From positions 1 to 64,000 of the forward strand of contig CAXMQS010000049.1 of the NCBI GenBank assembly GCA_964195995.1: a stretch of 64,000 bases of DNA. Reading direction: 5' to 3'. A program made the translations under genes and the position numbers. This stretch comes from CAXMQS01 sp964195995 (GTDB taxonomy: Bacteria; Actinomycetota; Acidimicrobiia; Spongiisociales; JAOTWH01). Of this stretch, positions 7,029 to 14,951 are shown piece by piece. Below the pieces are notes generated by a model. That model saw only the letters and a program-made list of their open reading frames with translations, was not told the DNA's origin and made no database searches. Each line of letters begins with the position of its first letter. Position 1 is the first letter of the stretch.

Positions 7029-8849
7029 ATGGGACGAGCAGTAGGTATCGACCTCGGTACCACCAACTCAGTTCTGGCCGTTATGGAGGGGGCGACCCCC
7101 GAAGTCGTGGCCAACGCAGAAGGCCATCGCACCACCCCGTCGGTGGTCGCCTTCTCCAAGCAGGGCGAGGTCCTCGTCGGAGAAGTGGCGAAGCGCCAGG
7201 CCATCACCAACCCCGAGCGCACCGTGCGCTCCGTCAAGCGCCACATGGGCACTGACTGGAAGATCAACGCTGACGACAAGGACTACAGCGCCCAGGAGAT
7301 TTCGGCGCGCATCCTGCAGAAGCTGAAGCGCGACGCCGAGGCCTACTTGGGCCAAGAGGTGACCGAAGCGGTCATCACGGTCCCCGCCTACTTCGGCGAC
7401 GCTCAGCGCCAGGCCACCAAGGAGGCCGGCCAGATCGCAGGGCTTGAAGTGCTGCGCATCATCAACGAGCCGACGGCGGCGTCTCTGGCCTACGGCCTCG
7501 ACAAGGAGGGCGAAGACCAGACGATCCTCGTCTTCGACCTCGGCGGAGGCACGTTCGACGTTTCCGTTCTCGAGATCGGCGAAGGCGTATTCGAAGTCAA
7601 GTCGACCTCAGGTAATACCTCGCTCGGCGGCGACGACTGGGACCAGCGGGTCATCGACTGGCTGATCACCGAGTTCAAGAACGAGTCGGGGGTCGACCTG
7701 TCCAAGGACGCCATGGCCCTGCAGCGCCTCAAGGAGGCAGCCGAGAAGGCCAAGATCGAGCTGTCGTCGGTGCCCGAGACGGAGATCAACCTTCCGTTCC
7801 TCACGGCTACGCCGGACGGACCGCTCCACCTGCAGAAGACCCTGAAGCGCTCCGAGTTCCACAAGATGACCGAAGACTTGCTGGAAGCCGTGAAGGCTCC
7901 CTTCAAGCAGGCCGTCAAGGACGCTGCGCTCTCGGTGTCGGACATCGACCACATCATCCTGGTCGGTGGCTCGACGCGTATGCCTGCGGTCCTCGAACTC
8001 GTCACCGAGCTCGCTGGTAAGGAGCCCCACAAGGGCGTCAACCCAGACGAGGTCGTAGCGCTCGGCGCTGCGTTGCAGGCCGGCGTCCTCAAGGGCGATG
8101 TCAAGGACATCCTGCTCCTCGACGTCACTCCGTTGACACTGTCCATCGAGACGATGGGCGGGGTGGCTACGAAGATGATCGAGCGCAACACCACGATCCC
8201 CACCCGTAGGGCGGAGATATTCACCACGGCTGCAGATAACCAGCCGGAGGTCGAGATCAACGTGCTGCAGGGCGAACGGGAGATGGCTGTTGGTAACAAG
8301 TCCCTCGGTCGCTTCAAGCTGACTGACATCCCGCCGGCGCCACGAGGCATGCCGCAGATCGAGGTCACATTCGACATCGACGCCAACGGCATCGTGTCAG
8401 TGTCGGCCAAGGACCTCGGCACTGGCAAGAGCCAGTCCGTCACCCTCACCGGTGGCACTGCGCTCTCACCCGAAGAGATCGACCAGATGGTCAAGGACGC
8501 CGAGGATCATGCGTCCGAGGACCACATCCGCAGGGAGAATGCCGATGCCCGCAACCAGGCGGACAACGCTGTCTATCAGATGGGCAAGCAGCTCACCGAG
8601 CATGGCGACAAGCTTGACGAGGGCGAGCGCCAGCCGATTGACGATGCCATGGCCGACCTGAAGAAGCTCCTCGAGGACGAGGATGCATCTGCAGAGGCAA
8701 TGACATCCAAGACCCAGGAGCTGCTCACCGCTTCCCAGAAGCTCGGCGAGAAGATCTACGCCGAGACCCAGGCGACCGAGTCGGCAGCGCCCGAGGGTGG
8801 CGACGACGTCGTCGAAGGCGAGATCGTCGACGAAGGCGAGGGCTCGTGA
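7029..8849 (+). CDS. dnaK: Chaperone DnaK (Hsp70)
   Basis: A 606-residue Hsp70. The ATPase domain shows GIDLGTTNSVLAVMEG, VFDLGGGTFDVSVLEIGEG and HIILVGGSTRMPAVLELV; the substrate-binding domain begins near LLLDVTPLTLSIETMGG; the helical lid ends in an acidic tail. It folds and protects proteins with GrpE and DnaJ. The ribosome binding site AAGGAGA is 8 bases before the ATG. First gene of a four-gene operon ending in its own repressor, HspR. Confidence 0.98.
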   Translation: MGRAVGIDLGTTNSVLAVMEGATPEVVANAEGHRTTPSVVAFSKQGEVLVGEVAKRQAITNPERTVRSVKRHMGTDWKINADDKDYSAQEISARILQKLKRDAEAYLGQEVTEAVITVPAYFGDAQRQATKEAGQIAGLEVLRIINEPTAASLAYGLDKEGEDQTILVFDLGGGTFDVSVLEIGEGVFEVKSTSGNTSLGGDDWDQRVIDWLITEFKNESGVDLSKDAMALQRLKEAAEKAKIELSSVPETEINLPFLTATPDGPLHLQKTLKRSEFHKMTEDLLEAVKAPFKQAVKDAALSVSDIDHIILVGGSTRMPAVLELVTELAGKEPHKGVNPDEVVALGAALQAGVLKGDVKDILLLDVTPLTLSIETMGGVATKMIERNTTIPTRRAEIFTTAADNQPEVEINVLQGEREMAVGNKSLGRFKLTDIPPAPRGMPQIEVTFDIDANGIVSVSAKDLGTGKSQSVTLTGGTALSPEEIDQMVKDAEDHASEDHIRRENADARNQADNAVYQMGKQLTEHGDKLDEGERQPIDDAMADLKKLLEDEDASAEAMTSKTQELLTASQKLGEKIYAETQATESAAPEGGDDVVEGEIVDEGEGS

Positions 8850-9412
8850 GCTCCGAGGACGAGGTAATCGAGGGCAAGGTCGTCGAAGGCGCCCTTGAAG
8901 ACGACACTGGCATAGACGAGGCTGGCCTCCCCGGCGACCCTGCTGTCGCCAACGAACAGCTCCTCGGTCAATTGGCCGAGGAGCGCCAGGCGGCGCAGAC
9001 GGTCTTCGCCGACCTGCAGCGGGTGGCGGCGGAGTTCGACAACTATCGCAAGCGAGTGCAACGCGATCAGGTCGACATCGTCGAGCGCGCCTCGGAGCGA
9101 GTCGTCCTGGAGATGTTGGCCGTTGTCGACAGCTTCGAGGCTGCATTCACTCACGAGGCACAAACCCCAACCGAAGAGAAGCTGCTTGCCGGCATGTGGA
9201 GTACCTACGAACTGCTGGTATCGGTTCTGGCCAAAGAGGGGCTCGAGCCCATCGCGGCGATTGGCGAGCCTTTCGACCCAACGGTGCACGAAGCGGCACA
9301 GGCGCCGCCCGACGCCGGCGCTCACCTGGTCGTCAGTGAAGAGCTGCGCCGCGGCTACACGCTGCGGGGGCGGTTGATCCGTCCGGCGCTCGTCGCGGTT
9401 GACCATGCGTAG
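8846..9412 (+). CDS. grpE: Nucleotide exchange factor GrpE
   Basis: A 188-residue protein with an acidic unstructured N-terminus, a coiled coil (about 30-80, including LQRVAAEFDNYRKRVQRDQ) and the C-terminal beta domain PFDPTVHEA to GYTLRGRLIRPALVAV. It releases ADP from DnaK. The GTG start overlaps the dnaK stop in GTGA. Confidence 0.95.
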   Translation: MSSEDEVIEGKVVEGALEDDTGIDEAGLPGDPAVANEQLLGQLAEERQAAQTVFADLQRVAAEFDNYRKRVQRDQVDIVERASERVVLEMLAVVDSFEAAFTHEAQTPTEEKLLAGMWSTYELLVSVLAKEGLEPIAAIGEPFDPTVHEAAQAPPDAGAHLVVSEELRRGYTLRGRLIRPALVAVDHA

Positions 9413-10322
9413 GGAGTGGGCCGACAAGGACTACTACTCGGTCCTTGGCGTCTCCCGCACGGCCAGCCCCAAGGAAATCAAGAAGGCCTTCCGCAAGCTG
9501 GCGCAGAAGCACCACCCCGACGCCAACCCCGAGAACGCAGCCGCTGAGGCCAAGTTCAAGGACATCAACGAGGCATACGAGGTCATCGGGGACACCGCGC
9601 AGCGCAAGGAGTACGACCAGTTCCGTGACTCCTTCGCCAGGGGCGAGTTCGTCGGTGGTCCCGGGGGTGGCGCTCAGTACGTCCGCATGGAGGACCTGGG
9701 GGACCTGTTCGGTGGAGCAGGTGGGGGCGGCGGCAACATAAACGACCTGCTGGGCTCGATGTTCGGCGGCGGTGGACCGCGCGCCACTGCTGGCCAGGAC
9801 CTGTCCACAGATGTCAGCCTGAGCTTCCACGAGGCCATCACCGGTGTCACCGAGGTGGTTTCGGTAAACGGCGTCAGCACCAAGGTCAAGATCCCCGCTG
9901 GTGTGGCAGATGGAGCCACAGTCAAGGTGAGGGGCAAGGGAGGACCTGGCTACAACGGTGGCCCTGCCGGGGACCTGTACGTTCGCGTCAAGGTCGCCGG
10001 GCACCCCATCTTCGGTCGCCGCGGCGCCGATCTCCAGGTGACAGTGCCCATCTCCTACACCGAAGCCACCCTCGGCGCCGAGATCGCCGTGCCGACTCTT
10101 GATGGCAGCGTCCGCCTGAAGATCCCCGCGGGGACGAGCACGGGCAAGACATTTCGCGTCAAGGGCAAGGGAGTGACCGCCAGTTCCCGCCAGGGCGACC
10201 TGCTGGTGAAGGTGGCGATCGAAGTGCCTCCGCAGCTCGATGACGACGAGAAGGAGCTCCTGGAGCAGCTCCGTCGCTACGAAGAGAAGCGCAACCCGCG
10301 CGGCCACCTAGGAGTGACATGA
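9405..10322 (+). CDS. dnaJ: DnaJ-type co-chaperone without zinc finger
   Basis: A 305-residue J protein. The J domain is DYYSVLGVSRTASPKEIKKA with the HPD motif in QKHHPDAN, then a Gly/Phe-rich linker and two C-terminal beta domains. The cysteine-rich CxxCxGxG zinc-binding repeats of classical DnaJ are absent, and the protein contains no cysteine, so it is a type II (CbpA-like) J protein. It stimulates DnaK ATPase. The ATG at 9405 is used; a TTG at 9399 is also in frame. Overlaps the end of grpE by 8 bases. Confidence 0.92.
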   Translation: MRREWADKDYYSVLGVSRTASPKEIKKAFRKLAQKHHPDANPENAAAEAKFKDINEAYEVIGDTAQRKEYDQFRDSFARGEFVGGPGGGAQYVRMEDLGDLFGGAGGGGGNINDLLGSMFGGGGPRATAGQDLSTDVSLSFHEAITGVTEVVSVNGVSTKVKIPAGVADGATVKVRGKGGPGYNGGPAGDLYVRVKVAGHPIFGRRGADLQVTVPISYTEATLGAEIAVPTLDGSVRLKIPAGTSTGKTFRVKGKGVTASSRQGDLLVKVAIEVPPQLDDDEKELLEQLRRYEEKRNPRGHLGVT

Positions 10323-10714
10323 CAGAAGAAGCGCTCTACGTGATATCGGTAGCCGCCCGGCTTACCGGTGTTCATCCCCAGACCCTGCGGATCTACGAAA
10401 GCCGCGGGTTGCTCAGCCCGCATCGCACACCCGGCGGCACCCGCCGCTATTCCGACGAGGACATCCTGCGAATGAAGCTCATTCAGCAGCTCACCAGCGC
10501 CGGCGTCAACCTCGAGGGCGTCAAGCAGATCCTGCGATTGCGAGGAGAGGTCGATCGGCTCGATCATCAAGTCAAGCGGATGCGCCGCCTGCTGGCGGAC
10601 GCCGAGACGCGGGTGGCAGGCCTGAAGGGAGAGGCCACGAAGGCGGTCGAGGAGATGCGCCGCGACCTCCCGGACGTGGTCAGACCGTCCTTCGACCAGC
10701 TGCTGGAGGAGTAG
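10319..10714 (+). CDS. hspR: HspR, MerR-family heat-shock repressor
   Basis: A 131-residue MerR-type regulator. The winged helix is YVISVAARLTGVHPQTLRIY followed by ESRGLLSPHRTPGGTRRYSD, typical of HspR, and a C-terminal coiled coil follows (LDHQVKRMRRLLADAETRV). In actinobacteria it represses the dnaK operon by binding HAIR sites with DnaK as co-repressor; a matching site lies upstream of this dnaK. ATGA overlap with dnaJ. Confidence 0.93.
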   Translation: MTEEALYVISVAARLTGVHPQTLRIYESRGLLSPHRTPGGTRRYSDEDILRMKLIQQLTSAGVNLEGVKQILRLRGEVDRLDHQVKRMRRLLADAETRVAGLKGEATKAVEEMRRDLPDVVRPSFDQLLEE

Positions 10715-10741
10715 GGCGACTCGAGCCCCCTCCGAGCGCAC

Positions 10742-10747
10742 TAACTT
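10742..10747 (+). promoter_or_regulatory. -10 element of leaderless phosphoribosyltransferase gene
   Basis: TAACTT is 12 bases before the ATG at 10754. It separates this gene from the hspR operon ending 39 bases upstream; no ribosome binding site is present. Confidence 0.5.
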
Positions 10748-10753
10748 CCAGCC

Positions 10754-11251
10754 ATGGAGCGAGAGATTCTCACCTGGGGGGGCTACGGAACAGCCGTCCG
10801 CGAGCTCGCCACCCAGATCGCCGATGACGGTTACCAGGCCGACATCATCCTCGGCATCGCCAGGGGCGGACTGATCCCGGCCGGTTCGCTCGGATACGCC
10901 CTCTCCATCAAGAACACCTACGTCATGAACGTGGAGTACTACACCGGGGTGGAGGAGCGACTCGACGTCCCGGTGATCCTGCCTCCGTACCTCGAGCTTG
11001 TAGATCTCGAGGACTCCGACATCCTGATAGTCGATGACGTCGCGGACACCGGCCATACCTTGGCCAAGGTTCACGAGTTCGTCTCAGGCAAGGTGCGCGA
11101 CGCCAGGACCGCAGTGCTCTACGAGAAGCCGCCGTCCCTCATCAAGAGCAGCTACGTGTGGCGCCGCACCGACAAGTGGATCAACTTCCCGTGGTCGACT
11201 GAAGACCCGGTCGTGGCCCCCAAGACGGGAGCCCTGGTCAGCGAGGCTTAG
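10754..11251 (+). CDS. Purine-type phosphoribosyltransferase
   Basis: A 165-residue type I phosphoribosyltransferase fold. ILGIARGGLIPAGSLGYAL forms the pyrophosphate loop region and ILIVDDVADTGHTL is the PRPP-binding signature. The C-terminal WRRTDKWINFPWS resembles xanthine or hypoxanthine/guanine salvage enzymes of the Gpt group. Substrate base is inferred only. Its stop overlaps the convergent HU gene stop by 4 bases. Confidence 0.82.
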   Translation: MEREILTWGGYGTAVRELATQIADDGYQADIILGIARGGLIPAGSLGYALSIKNTYVMNVEYYTGVEERLDVPVILPPYLELVDLEDSDILIVDDVADTGHTLAKVHEFVSGKVRDARTAVLYEKPPSLIKSSYVWRRTDKWINFPWSTEDPVVAPKTGALVSEA

Positions 11252-11529
11252 ATCCCTTTGGCAGCCTTCTTGAGCTTGGAGCCTGCCGAAACCTTGACGG
11301 CATGCGTGGCCGCTATGTCGAGCGCTTCGCCGGTGCGAGGGTTGCGACCCTTGCGAGCCTGGCGGAACGTGCGCTCGAATGAGAGCCAGCCGGGGATCGT
11401 GATCTTGTCGTCGCTGTGGGAAACGTGTCCGGCTACTACGTCGAACATGCCAGCGATCGTCTTGTCGACATCGGTCTTGGCTACGCCGGTTCGCTCCGCG
11501 ATCGTGCTGACGAGGTCTTCTTTGTTCAT
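11248..11529 (-). CDS. hup: HU-family nucleoid protein
   Basis: A 93-residue DNA-bending protein: MNKEDLVSTIAERTGVAKTD at the N-terminus, the arm region including ARKGRNPRTGEALDI, and a Lys-rich end (SKLKKAAKGI). It lacks the long Lys-rich tail of mycobacterial HupB. The start at 11529 has TAGGAGA upstream; the frame is open further but the family begins here. Confidence 0.93.
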   Translation of the reverse strand: MNKEDLVSTIAERTGVAKTDVDKTIAGMFDVVAGHVSHSDDKITIPGWLSFERTFRQARKGRNPRTGEALDIAATHAVKVSAGSKLKKAAKGI

Positions 11530-11578
11530 GGTTTCTCCTAGGTAGCGGCGCCGTGCCGACTGCTGCGGTCCCCGCAAA

Positions 11579-11610
11579 GCTATACGACGAAAGGCCGATA
11601 TTGGGGTCAA
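11579..11610 (-). promoter_or_regulatory. Candidate promoter of the HU gene
   Basis: On the minus strand TTGACC (11605-11610) is followed 20 bases later by TATAGC (11579-11584). The spacer is longer than usual, so one of the two boxes may be shifted. Confidence 0.35.
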
Positions 11611-11671
11611 TCGGCGCCACGGCCGTCCCCAGGGTGCTCGGCGGCGTGAATTCACCCCAGCGGTCGAGCGA

Positions 11672-11677
11672 TAGGCT
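11672..11677 (+). promoter_or_regulatory. -10 element of small leaderless membrane protein gene
   Basis: TAGGCT is 12 bases before the ATG at 11684, with no ribosome binding site between them. It supports the 77-aa frame as a real gene. Confidence 0.45.
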
Positions 11678-11683
11678 TTCCCA

Positions 11684-11917
11684 ATGACCCAGGGTCTCGA
11701 AACAGCTTTCCACGCGTCCAAAAAGACCATCGTGCTGCTGATCGTTCCGTCGGCTGCTGCCATCTGGCTTGGTTTGGCGGCCCTCGTGCGACACACGCCG
11801 CAGATGCTGACCATAGGCGCCATCGCCGTTGGCGTGGGGGTTGCCAGGTTGGCGTTGGCGACTTGGTGGTTCACATCGCTGTCCAAGATCAACGCCCGCC
11901 GCGACGACGATCGTTGA
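11684..11917 (+). CDS. Small two-helix membrane protein, unknown
   Basis: A 77-residue protein with two predicted membrane helices (TIVLLIVPSAAAIWLGLAAL and LTIGAIAVGVGVARLALATW) and a short basic/acidic C-terminus. I recognise no family. Its reality is supported by the -10 hexamer at leaderless distance and its exact fit in the gap between the HU gene and the convergent gene ending at 11919. Confidence 0.6.
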   Translation: MTQGLETAFHASKKTIVLLIVPSAAAIWLGLAALVRHTPQMLTIGAIAVGVGVARLALATWWFTSLSKINARRDDDR

Positions 11918-11918
11918 G

Positions 11919-12737
11919 CTAGGTCTCGAACGCAGCGTCCCTGACAGCGGACCCCTCTGCGACCTCGCCGAAGAAGTCGTAGGTCCCATGGTCCAGGAAC
12001 TCGGACGCCGCCCGATTCAGCGCAGCCAATGCCGCCAGGGACAAGGCGCCGCCAACCGAGACTCTCGCCACGCCGAGCGCGGCCAGCTCGGAGACCGTCG
12101 GGCCATCGGGACGGGCCAGGACGTTCAGCGGTAGGCCGACTGACTCGACGACCGTTTTGATCTCGGCCGGGTCAACGATCCACGGCGCGTAGAGCACATC
12201 AGCTCCGGCCTCTTGGAAGGCTTGCAGCCGAGCGATGGTGTCTGTCACATCGGGCCTGTCGTGTAGATAGTTCTCGGCGCGGGCGGTCAGAACGAGTCGG
12301 GCTTCTCCTCCGTGAGCGGCCTCGGCCGCGGCCTCGACGCGGGCCGTCGCCAACCCGATGTCATAGATGGGGTCGTCGCCATGGCGGCTGAAGTCCTCGA
12401 TCGAGAGTCCGGCAATTCCGGTCTCCGCAGCCAGCCGAACGTTGGCCGCGACGACTTCCGGTTCTGCGCCGAAGCCGTTCTCGAAGTCTGCGCTCACCGG
12501 CAGCTCCGTGGCGCCGGCGATGAGGGCGGAGTGCTCCAGGGCTTCGTCCCGGCTCACGCCTCCATCGAGTCGGCCGAGGGTGGCGGCATGACCGGCGCTC
12601 GTCGTCGCAAGGGCCTTGAAGCCGAGGTGGGCAAGGAGCTTGGCTGAACCAACGTCCCAGGGGTTGGGAAGCAGCAATGGCTCATCGCCGTGGTGCAGGT
12701 CCAGGAAGAGTCGACAGCGGTCGGCCTGATCGGTCAT
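11919..12737 (-). CDS. PEP mutase/isocitrate lyase family protein
   Basis: A 272-residue TIM-barrel protein of the isocitrate lyase/PEP mutase superfamily: LLPNPWDVGSAKLLAHLGFK, ALATTSAGHAATLGRLDG, SADFENGFG and GIAGLSIEDFSR. The catalytic KKCGH loop of isocitrate lyase is absent, as in the small family members that act as carboxyphosphonoenolpyruvate mutase-like or oxaloacetate-related enzymes. The reaction is not determinable here. Leaderless promoter at 12744-12749. Confidence 0.8.
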   Translation of the reverse strand: MTDQADRCRLFLDLHHGDEPLLLPNPWDVGSAKLLAHLGFKALATTSAGHAATLGRLDGGVSRDEALEHSALIAGATELPVSADFENGFGAEPEVVAANVRLAAETGIAGLSIEDFSRHGDDPIYDIGLATARVEAAAEAAHGGEARLVLTARAENYLHDRPDVTDTIARLQAFQEAGADVLYAPWIVDPAEIKTVVESVGLPLNVLARPDGPTVSELAALGVARVSVGGALSLAALAALNRAASEFLDHGTYDFFGEVAEGSAVRDAAFET

Positions 12738-12743
12738 ATGCGA

Positions 12744-12749
12744 ACCCTA
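12744..12749 (-). promoter_or_regulatory. -10 element of leaderless PEP mutase-like gene
   Basis: TAGGGT on the minus strand, 12 bases before the ATG at 12737. The 312-bp noncoding stretch upstream would therefore not be part of this gene's transcript. Confidence 0.5.
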
Positions 12750-12775
12750 GAGGACGTCTGCTGCCAGAAATACAT

Positions 12776-12854
12776 CAAGGCCCAAGGAACCTGACATTCC
12801 CCTCCCCGCACTTCCCCGAACGAGGGTGGTCTGCCTTAGGCACCTTGGGCCTTG
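12776..12854. repeat. 79-bp element bounded by a perfect 12-bp inverted repeat
   Basis: CAAGGCCCAAGG (12776-12787) and its exact complement CCTTGGGCCTTG (12843-12854) enclose 55 bases that contain a further small hairpin, TGCC TTA GGCA. No protein frame is convincing. It could be a structured RNA, a protein-binding site or a terminator-like element. The rest of the 12738-13049 gap holds TGACGTCA (12949-12956) flanked by ACCGT/ACGGT, and the DnaA-like boxes listed separately. Confidence 0.5.
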
Positions 12855-12986
12855 CTGCGAAGCCGAAGATATTGCACTCGCCGGTGGCCAGTCAAGGACC
12901 CTCCGAGGTCGCGCTTTCGCGGTCAGGGCCGCCTCGCGAAACCGTTGCTGACGTCAGTCCACACGGTTGCGGCTAGTTGGGCAGAT

Positions 12987-13049
12987 CGGTCCACATACCC
13001 ACACCTATCCACAGGCCCTTATCCACAGGGGCTGTCGATATGTGGATTT
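12987..13049. promoter_or_regulatory. Cluster of four DnaA-box-like sites
   Basis: A perfect DnaA box TTATCCACA at 13019-13027, a one-mismatch copy CTATCCACA at 13005-13013, a weaker CGGTCCACA at 12987-12995, and an inverted AAATCCACA at 13041-13049. TATCCACAGG is repeated with a 14-bp period. There is no dnaA, dnaN or AT-rich unwinding element beside it, so this is more likely a DnaA-titration or regulatory site than oriC. Confidence 0.5.
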
Positions 13050-13481
13050 TCAGGACTTCTTTTCGCGCTCCGACGCGAAACCGGCACGGATCAATGAACC
13101 GAACGACAGCTCGACCGCTTCGTAGACCGCGCCGAGGATGGCATCGAGCTCTGCGCCGTCGATCGAAGCCAGCGGCGCCCTCCCCCGGACGTAGACGCCT
13201 CCCTCGGGATCGAGAGCGAAGTGCACCCGCCAACCTCGCTGGTTCCTGAGGAGGCACTGGCGATAGACCTCCTCGCGATCGTGGGGAGGCGGCGGAACGA
13301 CGTACGCCTCGTAGCCGAGCGTGCGATCTCCGATGTCGAACCACACCGTGGTGAAGTCGCGAACCTGCTGTCGCATGCGCACCCCCCAGCGCCCTTCATG
13401 CTCGCCACCCCACTCGACGTCTGAGCTCGGGTCTTCGATCCAAGATGTGGTGGTCTGTTCGAGAAGCTGCCGAACGCTCAC
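13050..13481 (-). CDS. YbjN-like (T3SS chaperone-fold) protein
   Basis: A 143-residue cytoplasmic protein: VSVRQLLEQTTTSWIEDP at the start, FTTVWFDIGDRTLGYEAYVV and a C-terminal helix. These features fit the YbjN family, whose role is poorly understood. The frame is open upstream, but the GTG at 13481 overlaps the asparaginase stop in GTGA and begins the recognisable domain. Last gene of the M23-rsiG-asparaginase run. Confidence 0.72.
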   Translation of the reverse strand: MSVRQLLEQTTTSWIEDPSSDVEWGGEHEGRWGVRMRQQVRDFTTVWFDIGDRTLGYEAYVVPPPPHDREEVYRQCLLRNQRGWRVHFALDPEGGVYVRGRAPLASIDGAELDAILGAVYEAVELSFGSLIRAGFASEREKKS

Positions 13482-14380
13482 GACAGGCCGGACTCGTAGC
13501 GCCCCACCGGACCGCCACCGCCGTACACGGTCGGATAGCGCTGCTCGACAAGGGCGCGGTCCATGGCCGAGGTCAGCATGCCGACACGGGCCAGGCCCTC
13601 GATGGCAGCGATCTCGGCTGGGGCGTTCAACCCATCGGTGGACTTGGCGGCGATGCCGTACTGGCCGATAACGGCGACGCCGAGACATCCCTTGGCCCCG
13701 CTCTTCACGGCGGCATTGGCCGCAACGGCGATGGCGGCCTCAGCTCTGTCGGTTCCCGCCGTCAGACAGGGGTAGCGGTGCATGGCGGTGGCAACCGCCG
13801 CCAGCTCGGGGTCCGTCGCCAGCCGGGCGAAGGCACGGCCCAGCCCTGCAGTCGTTGTTCGCAGCGTCGGGACCCCACAGCCGTCGACGCCGCTTGGCAT
13901 CGGATCGACTCCGGTGACCTCGCCCACGAAGCTGTAGATCTGCTCCTGTAGAGGGTGGTCGGCACGGGTGTAGTCGAGCGGCCAGCCTGAGGAAACGCAG
14001 GCCCGCAACATGGCGGCGTGTTTCCCTGAGCAGTTGTGATAGGCGCGCCGCTTCTCCGTGACCCGTCGTGCCGCGGCGGCGCCCATCGGCCAGTCCGGTG
14101 GGCACAGGAGATCTGTTGAGCTCAGGTCGACTTCCGCCAGCATCGCTTCGACCAAGGCAAGGTGCACCGGCTCGCCGTTGTGGCTGGAGCAGGCCACAGC
14201 CAGCTGACGCGGTGACAGGTTGGCTCCGTTGGCCTGGGAAACGGCGGCTTGGAACGGCTTGGCCGCCGAGCGGAGATAGAACGGCTCCGCGGGGTCACCC
14301 CACCCCTGCACGATGGTTCCCTGTGGGTCAACTACGACAGCGTGTCCGGTGTGAACGGACTCAACCATCCCGGAGCGCAT
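13478..14380 (-). CDS. L-asparaginase, Rhizobium etli (type II thermolabile) family
   Basis: A 300-residue asparaginase of the pfam06089 family, unrelated to E. coli AnsA/AnsB. The catalytic SxxK motif is SAAKPFQ (Ser38, Lys41) and the zinc/Lys motif is NCSGKHAAML (Cys117, Lys120), as in the structurally characterised R. etli enzyme. It hydrolyses asparagine to aspartate and ammonia, probably in the cytoplasm since no signal peptide is seen. It follows the RsiG-like gene by 19 bases. Confidence 0.88.
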   Translation of the reverse strand: MRSGMVESVHTGHAVVVDPQGTIVQGWGDPAEPFYLRSAAKPFQAAVSQANGANLSPRQLAVACSSHNGEPVHLALVEAMLAEVDLSSTDLLCPPDWPMGAAAARRVTEKRRAYHNCSGKHAAMLRACVSSGWPLDYTRADHPLQEQIYSFVGEVTGVDPMPSGVDGCGVPTLRTTTAGLGRAFARLATDPELAAVATAMHRYPCLTAGTDRAEAAIAVAANAAVKSGAKGCLGVAVIGQYGIAAKSTDGLNAPAEIAAIEGLARVGMLTSAMDRALVEQRYPTVYGGGGPVGRYESGLS

Positions 14381-14399
14381 GCTCCGGGCGAGGACGGCC

Positions 14400-14942
14400 T
14401 CAGACCCCAGAGATCAGCTCGCTCGGATCGGCAAGGCCCTCGCGGTATCGACGGGCCAGCTCGGCCTGCAGCTTGTCGTAGTTCTCGAAGACCACGCGAC
14501 GGTCGTCAGAGAGGAGTTGTTCAGCCCGGGCCAGGTCGCGTCGGATTTCCTCTAGCTCGGTGTCGTCGAAGTCTCCGATGTGGCTGACGAAGTCGTCGCC
14601 CATGACCCTGTCAAGATCCCTCCTCCCGACGTCGGGAAGGTCTGGGAGCTCTACGCCCATCGGACGGGCGCCGGGATTGGGGTCCCCGTGAGGCCCAGAC
14701 AGGATCTCGGGCAGAGCATCGATCAGGCTGCGTTCTTCTTCGCCGTTGCGACGACGCAGCTCGAACGAGAGCAAATCGAGGCGCCCATGCAGCATCCGTC
14801 TGTAGTAGGCGTACTCCTTATCGAGGCTGTCGCACATGGAGCGCTTGGAGCGCAGATCTTCGATCGGCATCGTCTCGAGGTCGCTCATGAAGTTGGCGTC
14901 CTTGATCTGGTCGATGCGCCGCGCGGGATGTTTCTCTGTCAT
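14400..14942 (-). CDS. rsiG: RsiG-like c-di-GMP-responsive anti-sigma factor
   Basis: A 180-residue helical protein. The core IEDLRSKRSMCD then EYAYYRRMLHGRLDLLSFEL aligns with the helical coiled coil of actinobacterial RsiG, which binds the sporulation/motility sigma factor WhiG with c-di-GMP. The published binding motif E(X)3S(X)2R(X)3Q(X)3D reads here as D, A, R, H, D, so c-di-GMP binding may be changed or lost. No whiG-type sigma gene is nearby. The ATG at 14942 has an AAAGG site upstream. Confidence 0.65.
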   Translation of the reverse strand: MTEKHPARRIDQIKDANFMSDLETMPIEDLRSKRSMCDSLDKEYAYYRRMLHGRLDLLSFELRRRNGEEERSLIDALPEILSGPHGDPNPGARPMGVELPDLPDVGRRDLDRVMGDDFVSHIGDFDDTELEEIRRDLARAEQLLSDDRRVVFENYDKLQAELARRYREGLADPSELISGV

Positions 14943-14951
14943 GGTGCCTTT

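Noticed and set aside
7490..8494. 334-aa open frame on the minus strand within dnaK
   Set aside because: Antisense shadow of dnaK, rich in Ser/Arg/Thr without any motif.
9333..10307. 324-aa open frame on the minus strand opposite dnaJ
   Set aside because: Shadow of the Gly-rich J-protein gene; no family resemblance or ribosome binding site.
12776..12854. SRP (4.5S) RNA
   Set aside because: The conserved core (GGUCC..GGAAGCAGC) is not present in either strand; only short coincidental matches.
12987..13049. Chromosomal origin of replication
   Set aside because: No dnaA/dnaN, no AT-rich unwinding element and only four boxes; kept as a DnaA-box cluster.
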